Positions 1-9,785 of a stretch of DNA of 64,000 nt are shown here, piece by piece. Source of the DNA: Methanocella_A sp963792125 (GTDB taxonomy: Archaea; Halobacteriota; Methanocellia; Methanocellales; Methanocellaceae); NCBI GenBank assembly GCA_963792125.1, contig CAWBVA010000004.1:168646-232645 (forward strand), read 5' to 3'. Position 1 is the stretch's first letter. Each line of letters opens with the position of its first letter. Position numbers and translations under genes: made by a program. A model generated the notes under the pieces. The model was not told where the DNA came from and searched no databases. It saw only the letters and a program-made list of their open reading frames with translations.

Positions 1-531
1 CGGCCGACAAGGACGACATACCGGTCACTGTACCCCTGATCTCTTCGCTTCCGGATATGCTCGATGAGCTTCCCTGCCATGTACTCGTCCCGCTCGAAAA
101 TGAATCGTCTCTCGTCTTCCCGGGACCAGCCGAAGGTATAGAACGCGTTGCCGAACAATGCCCGGTACAGCCTGTGCAGGTAGTTAAAGGCGAAAATGGA
201 GACCTGGTTGAGGGGAAGCCATGCGTATTTGGACAGGGCCTCCTTCAGGTACTGCGGCGGCGGCGTATCGGACAGGTACCGGAGCGTCGTGATTTCCGGC
301 GGGCGGTCAAGACAGACCAGCCTGTCGCCGTACCGGGCGCTCACGGCGTCGACGTCCTGCGACCCGGTCAGGCGGTCGGGTACAGTGAGCTCGATGGCGA
401 TGAAGTCAGGCGAGAACCGCTCGATCTCGTCGCAGGATGAGTGGCACGTTGCGGGGCAGGGAATGCACGCTTCCCAGCAACACGATGTCGCCGTCCTCCA
501 GCGGCCTGACGATCAGCGGGCTGTCCTTCAC
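1..531 (-). CDS. TraB/PrgY-like family protein, partial, frameshifted
   Basis: This gene reads leftward from a likely GTG at 529-531 (a stop lies six codons upstream in frame) and runs off the left edge, so its C-terminus is missing. Two frames joined near 430-450 are needed. The first holds the strand LLGSVHS. The second holds CDEIERFSPDFIAIEL and later RDEYMAGKLIEHI. These blocks match the G-T-A-H-V-S, P-D-V-V-A-V-E-L and E-R-D-x-Y-M-A signatures of the TraB/PrgY/GumN family, membrane proteins with a putative metalloprotease-like fold whose archaeal role is unknown. The family call is by eye. The frame change is probably a one-base error. A lone fragment of a different protein cannot be excluded. 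Confidence 0.55.
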
Positions 532-666
532 GGATGAAATTATGAGGTCTATTGTTTTATATTTAGCTCGGATAAAATGAGGGCATTCCTGTCGGGCGAT
601 GCCGCATTAACAAATGGGGAGAGAAGCTATATTTAAGCTTCCGGGGACTAATGATTGGAGCATAAC

Positions 667-2786
667 ATGGCAAAAACCGGAGCCTTCGAAGCAGTCATCC
701 TGATGATACTCGTCCTGCTGTGCGCAGTCCTGTTTATCATCGTCATACAGGGGCCCGACCACGTGTCGGATCATGGCAACTGGAACATCTCCGGCGATGG
801 CCCGGTGTCGAAAATCTATCATGGCGGAAGATGGCACCGCTTACCTGTTCGGGGGCGAGAATGGCAACACGATCTATGCGATCGGCCCGGACGGCGATAA
901 AAAGTGGGCGTTCGAGGTGACCGGCCCGTGGCTGGCCTCGAAACAGGCATTTGCCGTCGACGATGGCACGATTTACCTGTACCTTTACGAGTTCGATAAC
1001 ATGACGACAGAGAGGTATGGCGGCCTGGCCAATTACAGGGCAACATGTTGACGAGGGCTACATGTACCGACGGCAACCGGAGCATCATGGCCATTTCCGA
1101 CCACGGCAAAATGCTCTGGCGTGAGGACGTGCCGAACGGGATAAGCTACTACGGCACGTCAATATACGCAGACGGCGGGCGTGTATATTATTATAATAAC
1201 GACAGCGTCATGGTCCTCGACAGGAATGGCCGGACACTGTTCAATGTCAGCGGTATCTACGGCCCTCCGACCGTCGACGAGCACGGCAACATCTTTGTCG
1301 TTAAGCTATTTATCGATGAGAACGGCGGGTTCGGGCCGGGCAAGATCATCGAGGCATATTACCCCAACGGCACGCTGTACTGGCGTAACGATCTGGGCAG
1401 AACGATATACGGGATAATTGATTACGGGAGGATCGCGCCGTTCAATACGATCCTGCGATACCAGGACGATTCGCTATACGCATGGGTGGAGAACGGGACC
1501 GTCAGGCTGAGCACTAACGGGAGCGTCATATGGTCGAAAACCTTCCCCTATAACGGTTGCGTGCCGCTATCGGCGATGCCGATCGACTCGCAAGGCAACA
1601 TGTACTATTTATTCAATGCATACCCGCCGTACATCGACGTGGTGACCCCCGACGGCAGGGAAATCCTGCGCGACTACGCCGTGCACAATGCGACGTTCCG
1701 GGGCATAGAGGACGGCGTCGTCTATTACGTCGATTATTATTTCAATAACAGCACGATCGAACACGCTGAAAAGGAAAATCTCGTGTACGCCAATATCTCG
1801 GCATATAACATTATTGAAGACCGCTATTTGTGGAGCTTCAACCTGTCCCCCGGGGCTTCCGAGATATTGATCGCCGGGGACGATGCAGAAGTTCTCCCGT
1901 CGCTCTACCAGGTATACCAGGGCGGCCCGGACATTAACAAACTCCAGATTTCCAGGCAGCGTAACTACGACAATAATGTCGACGAACAGGTCCTGCTGAT
2001 GAGACTGAAAGGGCTTTACTGCAGCTGGGGGATTCACCTTGCAAGGGGAACCGATACCCTATACCTGAACTATTATGCGTTCAACTGGCAGTACCCGGTC
2101 ATTAATAACAAGACTACCTGCCTGTATGCGAACAGCCTCTACGCGATTGCCGATAACGGCACCCTGCTATGGGAAAAGCCGCTGAACTCCCTCGTGACTT
2201 CCATGGCGGTCAATAACAGCACGCTGTTCTACAGCACCCGGAACGGCGGGTTCTACGTCGAGAACGCTGCGAAGATCGGCGGAGGACTGGCCACTTCTCG
2301 CCATCGTCTACATGCTGGCCCGGTTCTTCATGGTCGGCACGGTGGCCCGTGCCCGGAGCCGTCTCGACAGCAACCAGAACCGCAACAGCGTCATGCGATA
2401 CATCGTCGACAACCCCGGCCTGACCGTCCGCGACATCGCCCGGGGACCTGGACGTAAACCTCGGCACTATCCGGTACCACCTGCTCATCCTGGGCCTGAA
2501 CCACAAGATCATCACTTACAAGGCCGACGGGAAATACATCCGCTATTTCACCAACTCGAAGAGCTACAGCGAGGCGGAACAGCAGGCAGTATCCCTCGTC
2601 CGGCGCGAGGGCATGAGAAAAGTGCTCGATTTATTACTGGCAAAGCCCGGCGTCACCAGCCGGGAACTCTCGCTGGCGCTGAATGCGCAGGAGAGCGCTG
2701 TCAGCCGGAATTTACGGGAGCTGGTGCAGAAGGGCATTGTCGATCAAAAACGTGAAACCAGGATGGCAGCCCGGCATATTCCATGA
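667..2786 (+). CDS. Membrane-anchored beta-propeller with C-terminal winged-helix domain (frameshifted)
   Basis: The ATG at 667 follows a GGAG ribosome site. Reading through at least four frame changes (about 820, 1040, 2285 and 2445) gives one protein. An N-terminal membrane segment (LMILVLLCAVLFIIVI) comes first. Then come about 500 residues of PQQ/quinoprotein-like propeller blades (GTAYLFGG, NTIYAIGPDG, GKMLWREDVPNG) rich in N-x-S/T sites, as in exported archaeal proteins. A second membrane segment (LLAIVYMLARFFMVG) follows. Last are two winged-helix units (TIRYHLLILGLNHKI, SRNLRELVQKGIVDQK). The layout suggests an outside sensor joined to a cytoplasmic DNA-binding domain, a one-component regulator. 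Ligand and targets are unknown. The frameshifts may be sequence errors or real decay; conservation across all segments favours errors. Confidence 0.6.
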
Positions 2787-2946
2787 ACGAAGGGCACAAA
2801 GAACATATCGCGTTCGCCATCGGAACGGGTGAAAAATTAGTCCTCGTTCTATTGAACGCTTGTGATGCTGCCTGTCCGTTCGCCAAAAAAAAATCTCTGT
2901 CTGCTCGGTCTGCGTGCGCTTGCGCCCTGCAGTGCACATGAATCGA

Positions 2947-3853
2947 TTATTTCGTCCGCAGCAGCGGCGCCGCAGGCACTTCCTGGCCTTTCAGCATTTT
3001 CTTGATATTCTCCGGCTTGATCAGGCTGATGATGTCCATCAGGTACGTGAGCAGCTCGGGCATCAGCGTCATCACGGCGTAGGAAATGACCACGAGCGCG
3101 ATCAGCGACCCGGTCTCCGCCAGCACGTTGTGCGCCCAGAAGAAGCTGGTATATGCCGCTGTCTCTCCGGTCCAGCCTATGACTGTATCCGTCATGATCT
3201 GGAACCACTGGTTGCCGAAGGCCAGGATGACAAACACGTCTCGTATCAGGTTGAGCACGTATATGACAGGCACCGAGATGATAAAAGCGGCCAGCCATCG
3301 CTTCCACGCTACGCGCACGGAACCGACGACGCCCACGAAGATCGCTATGCTCTGGATAGCCGTACATGCCAGGATGATCTGCACCTGGTTATTGTGGAGG
3401 CTGATCACGTCGTTCATGCCTCCTTCAGGCGAAAACATGCGGAATGCCAGGCTCTCCGAGCCCGGTAACGATAGCAAAGGAGATCGCAGTCGTGGCCTCG
3501 ATCAGCCACTGGTTCAGCGGGGCGATGTAGTCGAACGGGAAGTAAAAGACGCTGGCGATAGCCGCAGCCCTCGTCAGGACCATCAGGGACTCCCGCCCGT
3601 ATCGGACAAGGATAAAGGCCGCATAGAATGTGGCGGGGATTGCGATGATACACGCGACCGTGTACATGATGTTATGCTCGTGGAGATAAAAGTTCGGCGT
3701 CGACAGGCCCCAGTAGACCCCGAAGACGACCCAGCCTGCGGCCGCTACAAATCTGCCCCATTGCTTCGGCAGGATTGAGGCTACGATGAGGGCCATCAAT
3801 GATACCAAGAGCATTGCGTTAAAAGCTTGAGTCAAAATGCCGCTGACGTCCAT
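2947..3853 (-). CDS. artA: Archaeosortase (exosortase family), one frameshift
   Basis: A polytopic membrane protein read from ATG 3853. The frame changes near 3465-3475; joining the frames gives about 300 residues, the usual length for archaeosortase A. The three exosortase catalytic residues are all present: Cys in ACTAIQS (codon near 3364-3366), Arg in VLNLIRDVFV (3241-3243) and His in FFWAHNVLAE (3130-3132). Archaeosortases cut C-terminal sorting signals such as PGF-CTERM from S-layer and other surface proteins and attach the product to a lipid. Assignment to the ArtA branch rather than another archaeosortase class is a guess. No clear PGF-CTERM substrate lies in this window. A 38-residue membrane mini-protein lies just upstream on the same strand. 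Confidence 0.8.
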
Positions 3854-3987
3854 GTTCTCCTATCCCTGGCAGGTAAGCATAAGGCGGCGGCTGTTCATAT
3901 TCTTTTCGATGCGGTGAGATATCCGGTATCCTGACTATGGATTACCCTGTGAATAAAAAGGTTTTTTGTCAGAGCATGTCTGCCATG

Positions 3988-4104
3988 CTACAGTAATGTA
4001 ATGGTGATCGAGATTGTCAGTAGCGCATAGAGCGCGAGGATTACTGCTGCTTCTCTCCCGGTGAATGGAAAATCCTTTTCATGCTTTTCAATATTATACC
4101 CCAT
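3988..4104 (-). CDS. Small single-span membrane protein (38 aa)
   Basis: A short frame from ATG 4104 to TAG 3988 encodes 38 residues: a charged start (MGYNIEKHEKDFPFTGRE) and one hydrophobic segment (AAVILALYALLTISITITLL) at the extreme C-terminus. An AGGAAATGAT stretch just before the ATG can serve as ribosome site. It lies 134 bases upstream of the archaeosortase on the same strand, so the two may be co-transcribed. The layout, with a soluble head and a tail anchor, suggests a membrane subunit or regulator. I do not recognise a family. The rest of the 3854-4259 gap holds AT-rich promoter-like DNA and no other gene that I can see. Confidence 0.5.
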   Translation of the reverse strand: MGYNIEKHEKDFPFTGREAAVILALYALLTISITITLL

Positions 4105-4259
4105 ATCATTTCCTGTCCCGGTATCCTGTCAGGACCAAATATTATTATTAAAACAAACTAACTTATATTTTTTGAAACAAATAGAAAATTAGGTTTTGTT
4201 GTAATAGAAAATAATATTTACAAAAGTGAAATGGGATAACTGGCAGGGATATTATGACA

Positions 4260-4878
4260 TCAGCCAGTAATAATACGCTTCAACGCTCTGGCTGCTCCGG
4301 CAATATCGTCCTGGCTGACAACTGCGGAGATCACGGCTATGCCATCGGCACCGGCAGCGATAACCTCTGCAGCGTTGTGCATGCCGATGCCGCCGATGGC
4401 CACTACCGGTATCGATACCCGCGACTTCACTTCCCGCAACAGGTCCAGGCCACAGACAGCCCCCGCATCGCACTTCGAGGTCGTGGGGAAGACCGGTCCC
4501 AGGCCGATGTAGTCTGCCCCGTTGCGCTCTGCCTTCCGTGCCTCGTCCAGCGTGCCGGCGGAAACGCCGATGATGAAACCCTTCGGCACAATACGTCGTG
4601 CGAACTTCAGCGGCGTGTCATCCTGCCCGAGGTGCACGCCATCCGCCCGGGTCTGCAGCGCGATGTCCAGTCGGTCGTTCACGATGAACGGCACGTCTGC
4701 TTCTTTCGCGATGTTCCTGATCTTCAGCCGCACAGCGCCCGAGATAGTGGCAGTCGCTGGTCTTATCCCTCAGCTGGATGACGTCCGCGCCACCTTCGAT
4801 GGCCTGGCGGGCGATCTGCGGGTGGGTCAGCCCTTTCGATAATTTTTCATCGGTAATGACGTAAAGGCCGTATCGCAT
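4260..4878 (-). CDS. thiE: Thiamine-phosphate synthase, one frameshift
   Basis: This enzyme joins HMP-pyrophosphate and thiazole phosphate to make thiamine monophosphate. It starts at ATG 4878 directly after the thiM stop. The frame changes near 4735-4750. The N-terminal part has ADVIQLRDK; the rest has VPFIVNDRLDIAL, ADGVHLGQDD, ADYIGLGPVFPTTSK and VVAIGGIG, the ordered TIM-barrel motifs that bind pyrophosphate and magnesium. The joined length of about 206 residues is normal. The break sits between two well conserved blocks with no loss of sequence, so a single-base sequence error is the simplest explanation. The gap-free junction with thiM implies a two-gene thiamine salvage operon. Confidence 0.9.
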
Positions 4879-5679
4879 CTATGTCTCCCGGGCCTTCGCG
4901 CCTTTGTGCAGGTCTTCGGGCGTCAGCCGGTAGACTTCGTCCAGCAGCGCTGTCTTGTATGATGCGGGCCCGCTGCAGCGGGAAATAGCGCGCTCTCCGG
5001 CCAGCCCGAGTGCAGCCAGCGCTGCGGCCGTGGATGTCACATGGTCGTGCGTGACTGCGGCGAATGCGCCAGTAAGCGACGACGCCATGCAGCCTGTCCC
5101 CGATACTTTGCCCATCATGGGGTGCCCGTTATCGACAAGCAACGTCTTCATGCCGTCCGTGACGATGTCGGTAGGGCCGCTCATGGCTACCACAATCCCC
5201 AGCTTATTGGCCAGCTTCCTGGCGATCTCTTCCGGTTCGCCGCTGACGCCGTCCGAGTCCACGCCCCTGACCTTGCCTTCCGCACCGGCCAGCACCGCAA
5301 TTTCGCCTGCGTTGCCCTTGATGACCGAGATATGGAGCTCGTGAAGCAGCCTCCGTGCGCTATCTGTGCGGAGCCGGGTGGCTCCCGCGCCCACCGGGTC
5401 CAGGATAATCGGTATGTTCCGGTCGTTAGCTCTCATTCCCGCCAGCAGCATGGACTCGACCTGCGTATGGTCGAGGGTGCCGATGTTCAGCACCAGCGCC
5501 CCCGCTATGGATACCATCTCCGCTACCTCGTCCCGGGAGTGTGCCATTACCGGCGCCGCTCCGATGCAGATGGTCACGTTAGCACAATCGTTGACAGTTA
5601 CATAGTTGGTAATGTGGTGGACCAGCGGTCGCTTCGACCGGACTTCCGCCAGCAAAGACGCGAATTTTGTGTTATCCAT
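4879..5679 (-). CDS. thiM: Hydroxyethylthiazole kinase
   Basis: ThiM phosphorylates 4-methyl-5-hydroxyethylthiazole for thiamine salvage and supplies the thiE partner encoded immediately downstream. The protein is about 266 residues from ATG 5679 (MDNTKFASLL); a longer open frame to 5826 runs into repeat DNA and is not used. Family motifs are RPLVHHITNYVTVNDCAN near the start, LDPVGAGAT in the middle, SVIKGNAGEI, and near the end MGKVSGTGCMASS, which carries the catalytic Cys and anion hole. No TPP riboswitch was recognised upstream; instead a CACAGAG inverted repeat lies 62 bases away. Confidence 0.93.
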   Translation of the reverse strand: MDNTKFASLLAEVRSKRPLVHHITNYVTVNDCANVTICIGAAPVMAHSRDEVAEMVSIAGALVLNIGTLDHTQVESMLLAGMRANDRNIPIILDPVGAGATRLRTDSARRLLHELHISVIKGNAGEIAVLAGAEGKVRGVDSDGVSGEPEEIARKLANKLGIVVAMSGPTDIVTDGMKTLLVDNGHPMMGKVSGTGCMASSLTGAFAAVTHDHVTSTAAALAALGLAGERAISRCSGPASYKTALLDEVYRLTPEDLHKGAKARET

Positions 5680-5740
5680 ACGGGGGCCTCCCCAATTACG
5701 ATTAAAAACGCGTCGGACGATAAATACGTTTTCGGCCGGT

Positions 5741-5912
5741 GGAGGCCGCAGAGGTTTCTGAGGCCACGGAGACTCATCACCACAGAGGACAGCACAGAGG
5801 TTTATAGAAAAAGCTTCGAGAGCCATTGTTAAAAAGTCCTCTGTGCAAACCTCTGTGACCTCTGTGCCCTCTGTGGTGAGAGACTCGGTGGCCTCTTGCT
5901 ACCTCTGTGCCC
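5741..5912. repeat. CACAGAGG inverted-repeat element, copy 1
   Basis: A stretch of about 170 bases made of two arms of CACAGAGG-type words facing each other: arm one (5750-5800) has CCACAGAGGACAGCACAGAG; arm two (5838-5905) has CCTCTGTGACCTCTGTGCCC. The centre contains TTGTTAAAAAGTCCTCTGTG. A near-identical core occurs at 21252-21451. The arms could fold into a long hairpin in RNA. The right arm supplies the last codons and the stop of the neighbouring glycerate kinase gene (GCACAGAGGTAG on the minus strand), so the element abuts or invades a gene end. Confidence 0.85.
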
Positions 5913-7260
5913 TCCCCACAAGTACGCAGCGCAAGTCGCTCACGTTGGTGCCGGTAGGACCGGTATAGATCAGGTCGCCCATCTTATGTAAAAAGTGGAA
6001 AGCGTCGTTTGTGTCAAGCGTCCGGTCGATGGACAGCGACAGCTCAGCGGCACGCTTCAGAGTGGTCTCGTCTGCGATGGCGCCGCAGGCGTCCGTGGCA
6101 CCGTCGATGCCGTCGGTATCGACAGATATTACGATCGTCCCGGGAGGATAGTTTCGCAGGTAGCCGAGCACGAACTCCTGGTTGCGGCCGCCTTTTCCCT
6201 GGCCGCGGACTGTCACGGTCGTCTCGCCGCCGGACAGGATGGCAGCCGGCGGCTTCATCGGATTGCCGCTCGCCAGGCATTCGGCGGCGATACCGGAATG
6301 CACCAGCCCCACATCCCTGCTCTCGCCCTTGATGCGCGATCCGAGGATGATCGGCCGGTAGCCCAGCGCCTCAGCCTTCTTCGCTGCTGCCTCCAGCGCC
6401 ACGATGCCGCTGGCAATCACGACGTTGGTCACCCTGCCGAAAGCCGGGTCACCGGACTTGAGTGTCTCCGGCACGTTGCCGTTGACGCCTGCTTTGATAT
6501 GGCTGACGACACGAGGAGGCGCACGGTCGGTCAGGCGGTACTTTTCCAGGATGGAACGGGCGTCAGAGTAAGTCGTTTCGTCAGGCGCTGTCGGCCCGGA
6601 AGCGATGAAACCCGGGTCATCGCCCACTACGTCCGAGACAATCAGGCTAAGCACTTCGGCGTCACCTGTCCAGTCCAGGATGCGTCCGCCTTTGGACTGC
6701 GACAGGTGCTTGCGCACACAGTTGATCTCGGCGATGGTGGCTCCGCTCTTCAGGAGCATGTCTGTCAGGCGGGTGATGTCCTCCAGCTTCACGCCAGGGG
6801 CCGGGCAGGGCATCAGCGCCGAGCCGCCGCCGGATACGAGAAAGATGATCAGATCTCCTTTTCCGGCAGCCTTAAGCAGATCATGCATCTCTTTCATGCC
6901 CCTGACGCCGCTCTCGTCGGGCAACGGGTGGCCGGCATGGACCACTTTTATGATCTTTGTCTGTACAGCAGCCCCATAACGGTCGATGACAATGCCGCCG
7001 GTGATCCGTCCGTCCAGAAGGCGCTCCATCTCGGCAGCCATTGTACTCGATGCCTTGCCGCCGCCTGCTACGTAAATGTGTTCGTACCCGGACAGGTCGA
7101 ACCTCTGGCCCGTGACTGTCAGCGTATTGCTGTCGAGCTTCACGGCATTCCCGACCACGTTCTGTGGCAGGACTGCGTCTATGCCGGCCTCCACGATGGA
7201 CAGAGCATGGGCCCGCTGCTCGTTACCCCTGGCCAGGGCATCCCTGTCACGTATCCTCAT
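5899..7260 (-). CDS. Glycerate 2-kinase (DUF4147/MOFRL family)
   Basis: An intact 453-residue protein that phosphorylates D-glycerate to 2-phosphoglycerate, feeding lower glycolysis. The N-terminal Rossmann-like domain shows YVAGGGKASSTMAAEME, VVHAGHPLPDE and FLVSGGGSALM, and the family block INCVRKHLSQSKGG. The C-terminal MOFRL domain shows ILSGGETTVTVRGQGKGG, RNQEFVLG and SVDTDGIDGATDACG. Length and motif order match archaeal class II glycerate kinases. Its final residues (AQR and stop) come from the adjacent CACAGAG repeat, so the natural C-terminus may have been trimmed or extended slightly. It is divergent from the next gene; the two starts are 62 bases apart. Confidence 0.9.
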   Translation of the reverse strand: MRIRDRDALARGNEQRAHALSIVEAGIDAVLPQNVVGNAVKLDSNTLTVTGQRFDLSGYEHIYVAGGGKASSTMAAEMERLLDGRITGGIVIDRYGAAVQTKIIKVVHAGHPLPDESGVRGMKEMHDLLKAAGKGDLIIFLVSGGGSALMPCPAPGVKLEDITRLTDMLLKSGATIAEINCVRKHLSQSKGGRILDWTGDAEVLSLIVSDVVGDDPGFIASGPTAPDETTYSDARSILEKYRLTDRAPPRVVSHIKAGVNGNVPETLKSGDPAFGRVTNVVIASGIVALEAAAKKAEALGYRPIILGSRIKGESRDVGLVHSGIAAECLASGNPMKPPAAILSGGETTVTVRGQGKGGRNQEFVLGYLRNYPPGTIVISVDTDGIDGATDACGAIADETTLKRAAELSLSIDRTLDTNDAFHFLHKMGDLIYTGPTGTNVSDLRCVLVGRAQR

Positions 7261-7322
7261 GAAATCTGGAATGAGCCGCTACCAAAATAAATTTTGCATC
7301 GGAAAGACTAAGTATCATTAAA

Positions 7323-8639
7323 TTGAAAATAAGTGTTATGCTTAAGAAGCTCATGCTCACAGCTATCCTGTCACTTATCATTCTTCCACATTGTTGCTCT
7401 GCTGAAAGGAACGCGGTAATGGTCATCGTCGACGGGCTAGGGTCTACATACGTTTACCCGGGCCGGGCACCAGCCTGCGTTGACAATTCCTCATTAGAGC
7501 GGATACACCTGGGCATCGTGGACAATGCAAGCGCATGCTTTGAGCTATGGGTGCCCACGCCTGATACGGAATCGGGAAACGCCGTGATCGCGACCGGCTA
7601 CTCGGGAGCATCCGAAGAGGCCGTCACTTACTACGAGGCGACAATCTACGATGTGCTGCGCGCCGAGGGCTACCTGTGCATGGCCATCATGGAGACCGGG
7701 GACACTGCCGAAATGATAGCGGAGCCTGACATCGTCGTATACGAGCGTAACAATTCCCTTTACAACCCGGATGTGGCTATCGCTGTCAACAGCCAGTCAG
7801 TCCTTCCCGGGATCGAGAATATTGTATCAAGCGACCCTCTGGCACCAATAAAGGCAGGCTCTGACTATCGTGCAGCATACCGGCAGTACGATGACTGGTC
7901 AATAGACAAAGGGATCAGTATTGTCGACTACATGGGCCAGGCTTACCCGGGACAGAAGTATTTGCTAATAGTAAATATCGCAGGCCCGGATATGGCAGCG
8001 CACGAACGTGGCTATGACGCTTACCGCAAGGCGATCGAAGACATCGACGAAGGCCTTTTGCTGCTTGCGGATAAGTGCCGGATTACGAATACGGTAATGA
8101 TCGTAACATCAGACCATGGCATGGGCTTCAAAACGTCTGACTCTAAAGGGTCGCATGCGTCCGGGGCAGCATCGATGCGAAACGAGACCCGTCTTGCGCC
8201 ACTCCTGATATTTAACGGAGAAACAGGTAATGCGTCAGGGGTATATGGCCAGCAGTGCCTTGCGCCGACTCTCCTGTCGCTGATGGAGTGCCCGGACACG
8301 CTTAGCATTGAAGACGGGGTGCCAGTACCCGTTAACGAACGTCCCTCGCTATATCTGATCAGCGACGAGCCGATCTCCGTCACCATCGAGAGTCCCGGCT
8401 TCTACAGGCAGGCTCCGGTCAATGGGACGTGCCGCATCGGGCCGCTGGACGCAGGCTCTTACAGGCTTACCTTACCAGGGGGTGTCAGGACGGTTAGCCT
8501 GGACCACGACGTCACGATACAACTGGCCGATACTTTGCAGGGGGGACAGCCGCCCGTGTCGTGGGTGCCATATGCCGCAGCCGCGGTGGTTTCAGCTGCG
8601 GGCATAGCCCTGGGGCTCGGCCTGATGCGGCGGAAATGA
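7323..8639 (+). CDS. Exported alkaline-phosphatase-superfamily metalloenzyme
   Basis: A 438-residue protein beginning at TTG 7323 or, in the same frame, at ATG 7338. A signal peptide (LMLTAILSLIILPHCCSA) leads into an alkaline-phosphatase/phosphoglycerate-mutase fold. Metal-site motifs are MVIVDGLGS (first Asp), TPDTESGNAV (nucleophile region), AGPDMAAHERGYD (Asp and His), IVTSDHGMG (Asp-His) and SKGSHASG (His). The C-terminus has a small beta domain and one membrane anchor (AAAAVVSAAGIALGLGL) ending in RRK. It is therefore predicted to act outside the cell, tethered to the membrane. The substrate is unknown. The C-terminal anchor lacks a PGF motif. Its stop lies 11 bases from the convergent aldolase gene. 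Confidence 0.75.
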   Translation: MKISVMLKKLMLTAILSLIILPHCCSAERNAVMVIVDGLGSTYVYPGRAPACVDNSSLERIHLGIVDNASACFELWVPTPDTESGNAVIATGYSGASEEAVTYYEATIYDVLRAEGYLCMAIMETGDTAEMIAEPDIVVYERNNSLYNPDVAIAVNSQSVLPGIENIVSSDPLAPIKAGSDYRAAYRQYDDWSIDKGISIVDYMGQAYPGQKYLLIVNIAGPDMAAHERGYDAYRKAIEDIDEGLLLLADKCRITNTVMIVTSDHGMGFKTSDSKGSHASGAASMRNETRLAPLLIFNGETGNASGVYGQQCLAPTLLSLMECPDTLSIEDGVPVPVNERPSLYLISDEPISVTIESPGFYRQAPVNGTCRIGPLDAGSYRLTLPGGVRTVSLDHDVTIQLADTLQGGQPPVSWVPYAAAAVVSAAGIALGLGLMRRK

Positions 8640-8650
8640 ATGGCTGCCGG

Positions 8651-9466
8651 TCAGGCGGCCGTGATCGCGCCGACGACCTTCTCCATCCCGTTGCCCAGGA
8701 TTTCCCTGGCTTCCCGGACGGTGGTGCCATCGATGATGATAGCCCGGAGCGCCGCAGTCATCAGGTCCGGGCGCCGGTGCTGGAAGATGTTCCTGCCCAG
8801 CGAGATGCCCGCACAGCCTGCGGCCATCGCGTCCTCGACCATCTGCAGCACGGCCGTGTCGGTCTCGCATTTGGGGCCTCCGGCGATGACTACCGGCACC
8901 GGACAGGCAGCGACAACGAGCCTCATAGAGTTCACGTCACCAGTATACGGGCACTTGACAAGGTCTGCGCCCAGCTCGCCACCAATGCGTGCCGCGTGTG
9001 CAATCTCTGCAGGGGAGCCGGTCACGCCTTTGCCACGCGGGTAGGTCATCGCCAGCAGCGGCATGCCTGTCTCGTCACACCGATCGGCGACTTCGCCCAG
9101 ACATTCCAGCATGTCATGCTCGGTTGCGCTGCCGCCTACATTCACGTGTACGCTGATCGCATCGGCGCCAAGCCGGATCGCATTGTCGACCGTCGACACC
9201 AGCACCTTCTTGTTTTTATCTTCAGCGTACTTCGTGCCAGCCGATGCGTGCATGATCACGCCGCATCCGGGCGGCGAGTGCAGTGACTTGATCAGCCCTT
9301 TGTGCAGCAGCACAGCGCTGGCCCCGCCTTTTTCGACCAGCGAGATAGTCCGTTCCATGTCAATGAGCCCGTCGATGGCCCCTTCGCTTACTCCGTGGTC
9401 CATCGGCACAATGACCGCCCTGCCCGATTCTAATATCCTGTTCATCCTGATTGTCTTGCCATCCAT
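8651..9466 (-). CDS. Archaeal class I aldolase, ADTH synthase type
   Basis: A 271-residue enzyme of the DhnA/FBP-aldolase-I family, best matched to 2-amino-3,7-dideoxy-D-threo-hept-6-ulosonate synthase, the first step of the archaeal route to dehydroquinate and aromatic amino acids. Seen motifs: IVPMDHGVSEG (catalytic Asp), LAMTYPRGKG (Tyr acid/base), ADLVKCPYTGD (Schiff-base Lys) and VVIAGGPK (phosphate-binding). I chose ATG 9466 (MDGKTIRMNRIL) over an upstream in-frame ATG because the family starts here. A canonical fructose-bisphosphate aldolase role is the main alternative. A TATA-like site lies upstream at 9648-9660. Confidence 0.85.
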   Translation of the reverse strand: MDGKTIRMNRILESGRAVIVPMDHGVSEGAIDGLIDMERTISLVEKGGASAVLLHKGLIKSLHSPPGCGVIMHASAGTKYAEDKNKKVLVSTVDNAIRLGADAISVHVNVGGSATEHDMLECLGEVADRCDETGMPLLAMTYPRGKGVTGSPAEIAHAARIGGELGADLVKCPYTGDVNSMRLVVAACPVPVVIAGGPKCETDTAVLQMVEDAMAAGCAGISLGRNIFQHRRPDLMTAALRAIIIDGTTVREAREILGNGMEKVVGAITAA

Positions 9467-9647
9467 GTTGACACCCCAATGGCAGACACTAACCATCACA
9501 AAACACGCGAACGATGCATGCGACGGAAGTGTCTGCTGCATCGTCCATTAATAAAACCAGAAGCCAAAGCTGAAGCTAAACGAAGAAACGTTGATTAGCC
9601 CGTTGCTCTTGGTCTCCTGTGACATCTGAACAGTACTTTGGTCCGGG

Positions 9648-9660
9648 ATTAATATAAGCT
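9648..9660 (-). promoter_or_regulatory. Putative TATA box of the aldolase gene
   Basis: Read on the minus strand the bases are AGCTTATATTAAT, a good archaeal TATA box. It lies about 180 bases before the aldolase start, implying a long leader if real. The 9467-9785 gap otherwise holds no credible gene. Confidence 0.4.
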
Positions 9661-9785
9661 TTGTGACGTCCATGTACGGATGCGGACGTACCTGGAAAAC
9701 GGCATGCATCTCATTGTGCCTGCCGGACAATCACAGGCAATCCGGGGCCGCCTCTCGTGCGCGCGCGGGCGGCGGCTGGCGGATA

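Noticed and set aside
4254..4781. Plus-strand frame opposite thiE
   Set aside because: Antisense shadow of a well conserved enzyme gene.
5680..5740. TPP riboswitch upstream of thiM
   Set aside because: No THI-box conserved words seen; the leader is short and runs into a CACAGAG repeat.
8560..8639. PGF-CTERM sorting signal on the phosphatase-like protein
   Set aside because: The C-terminus is an Ala-rich helix plus RRK with no PGF motif.
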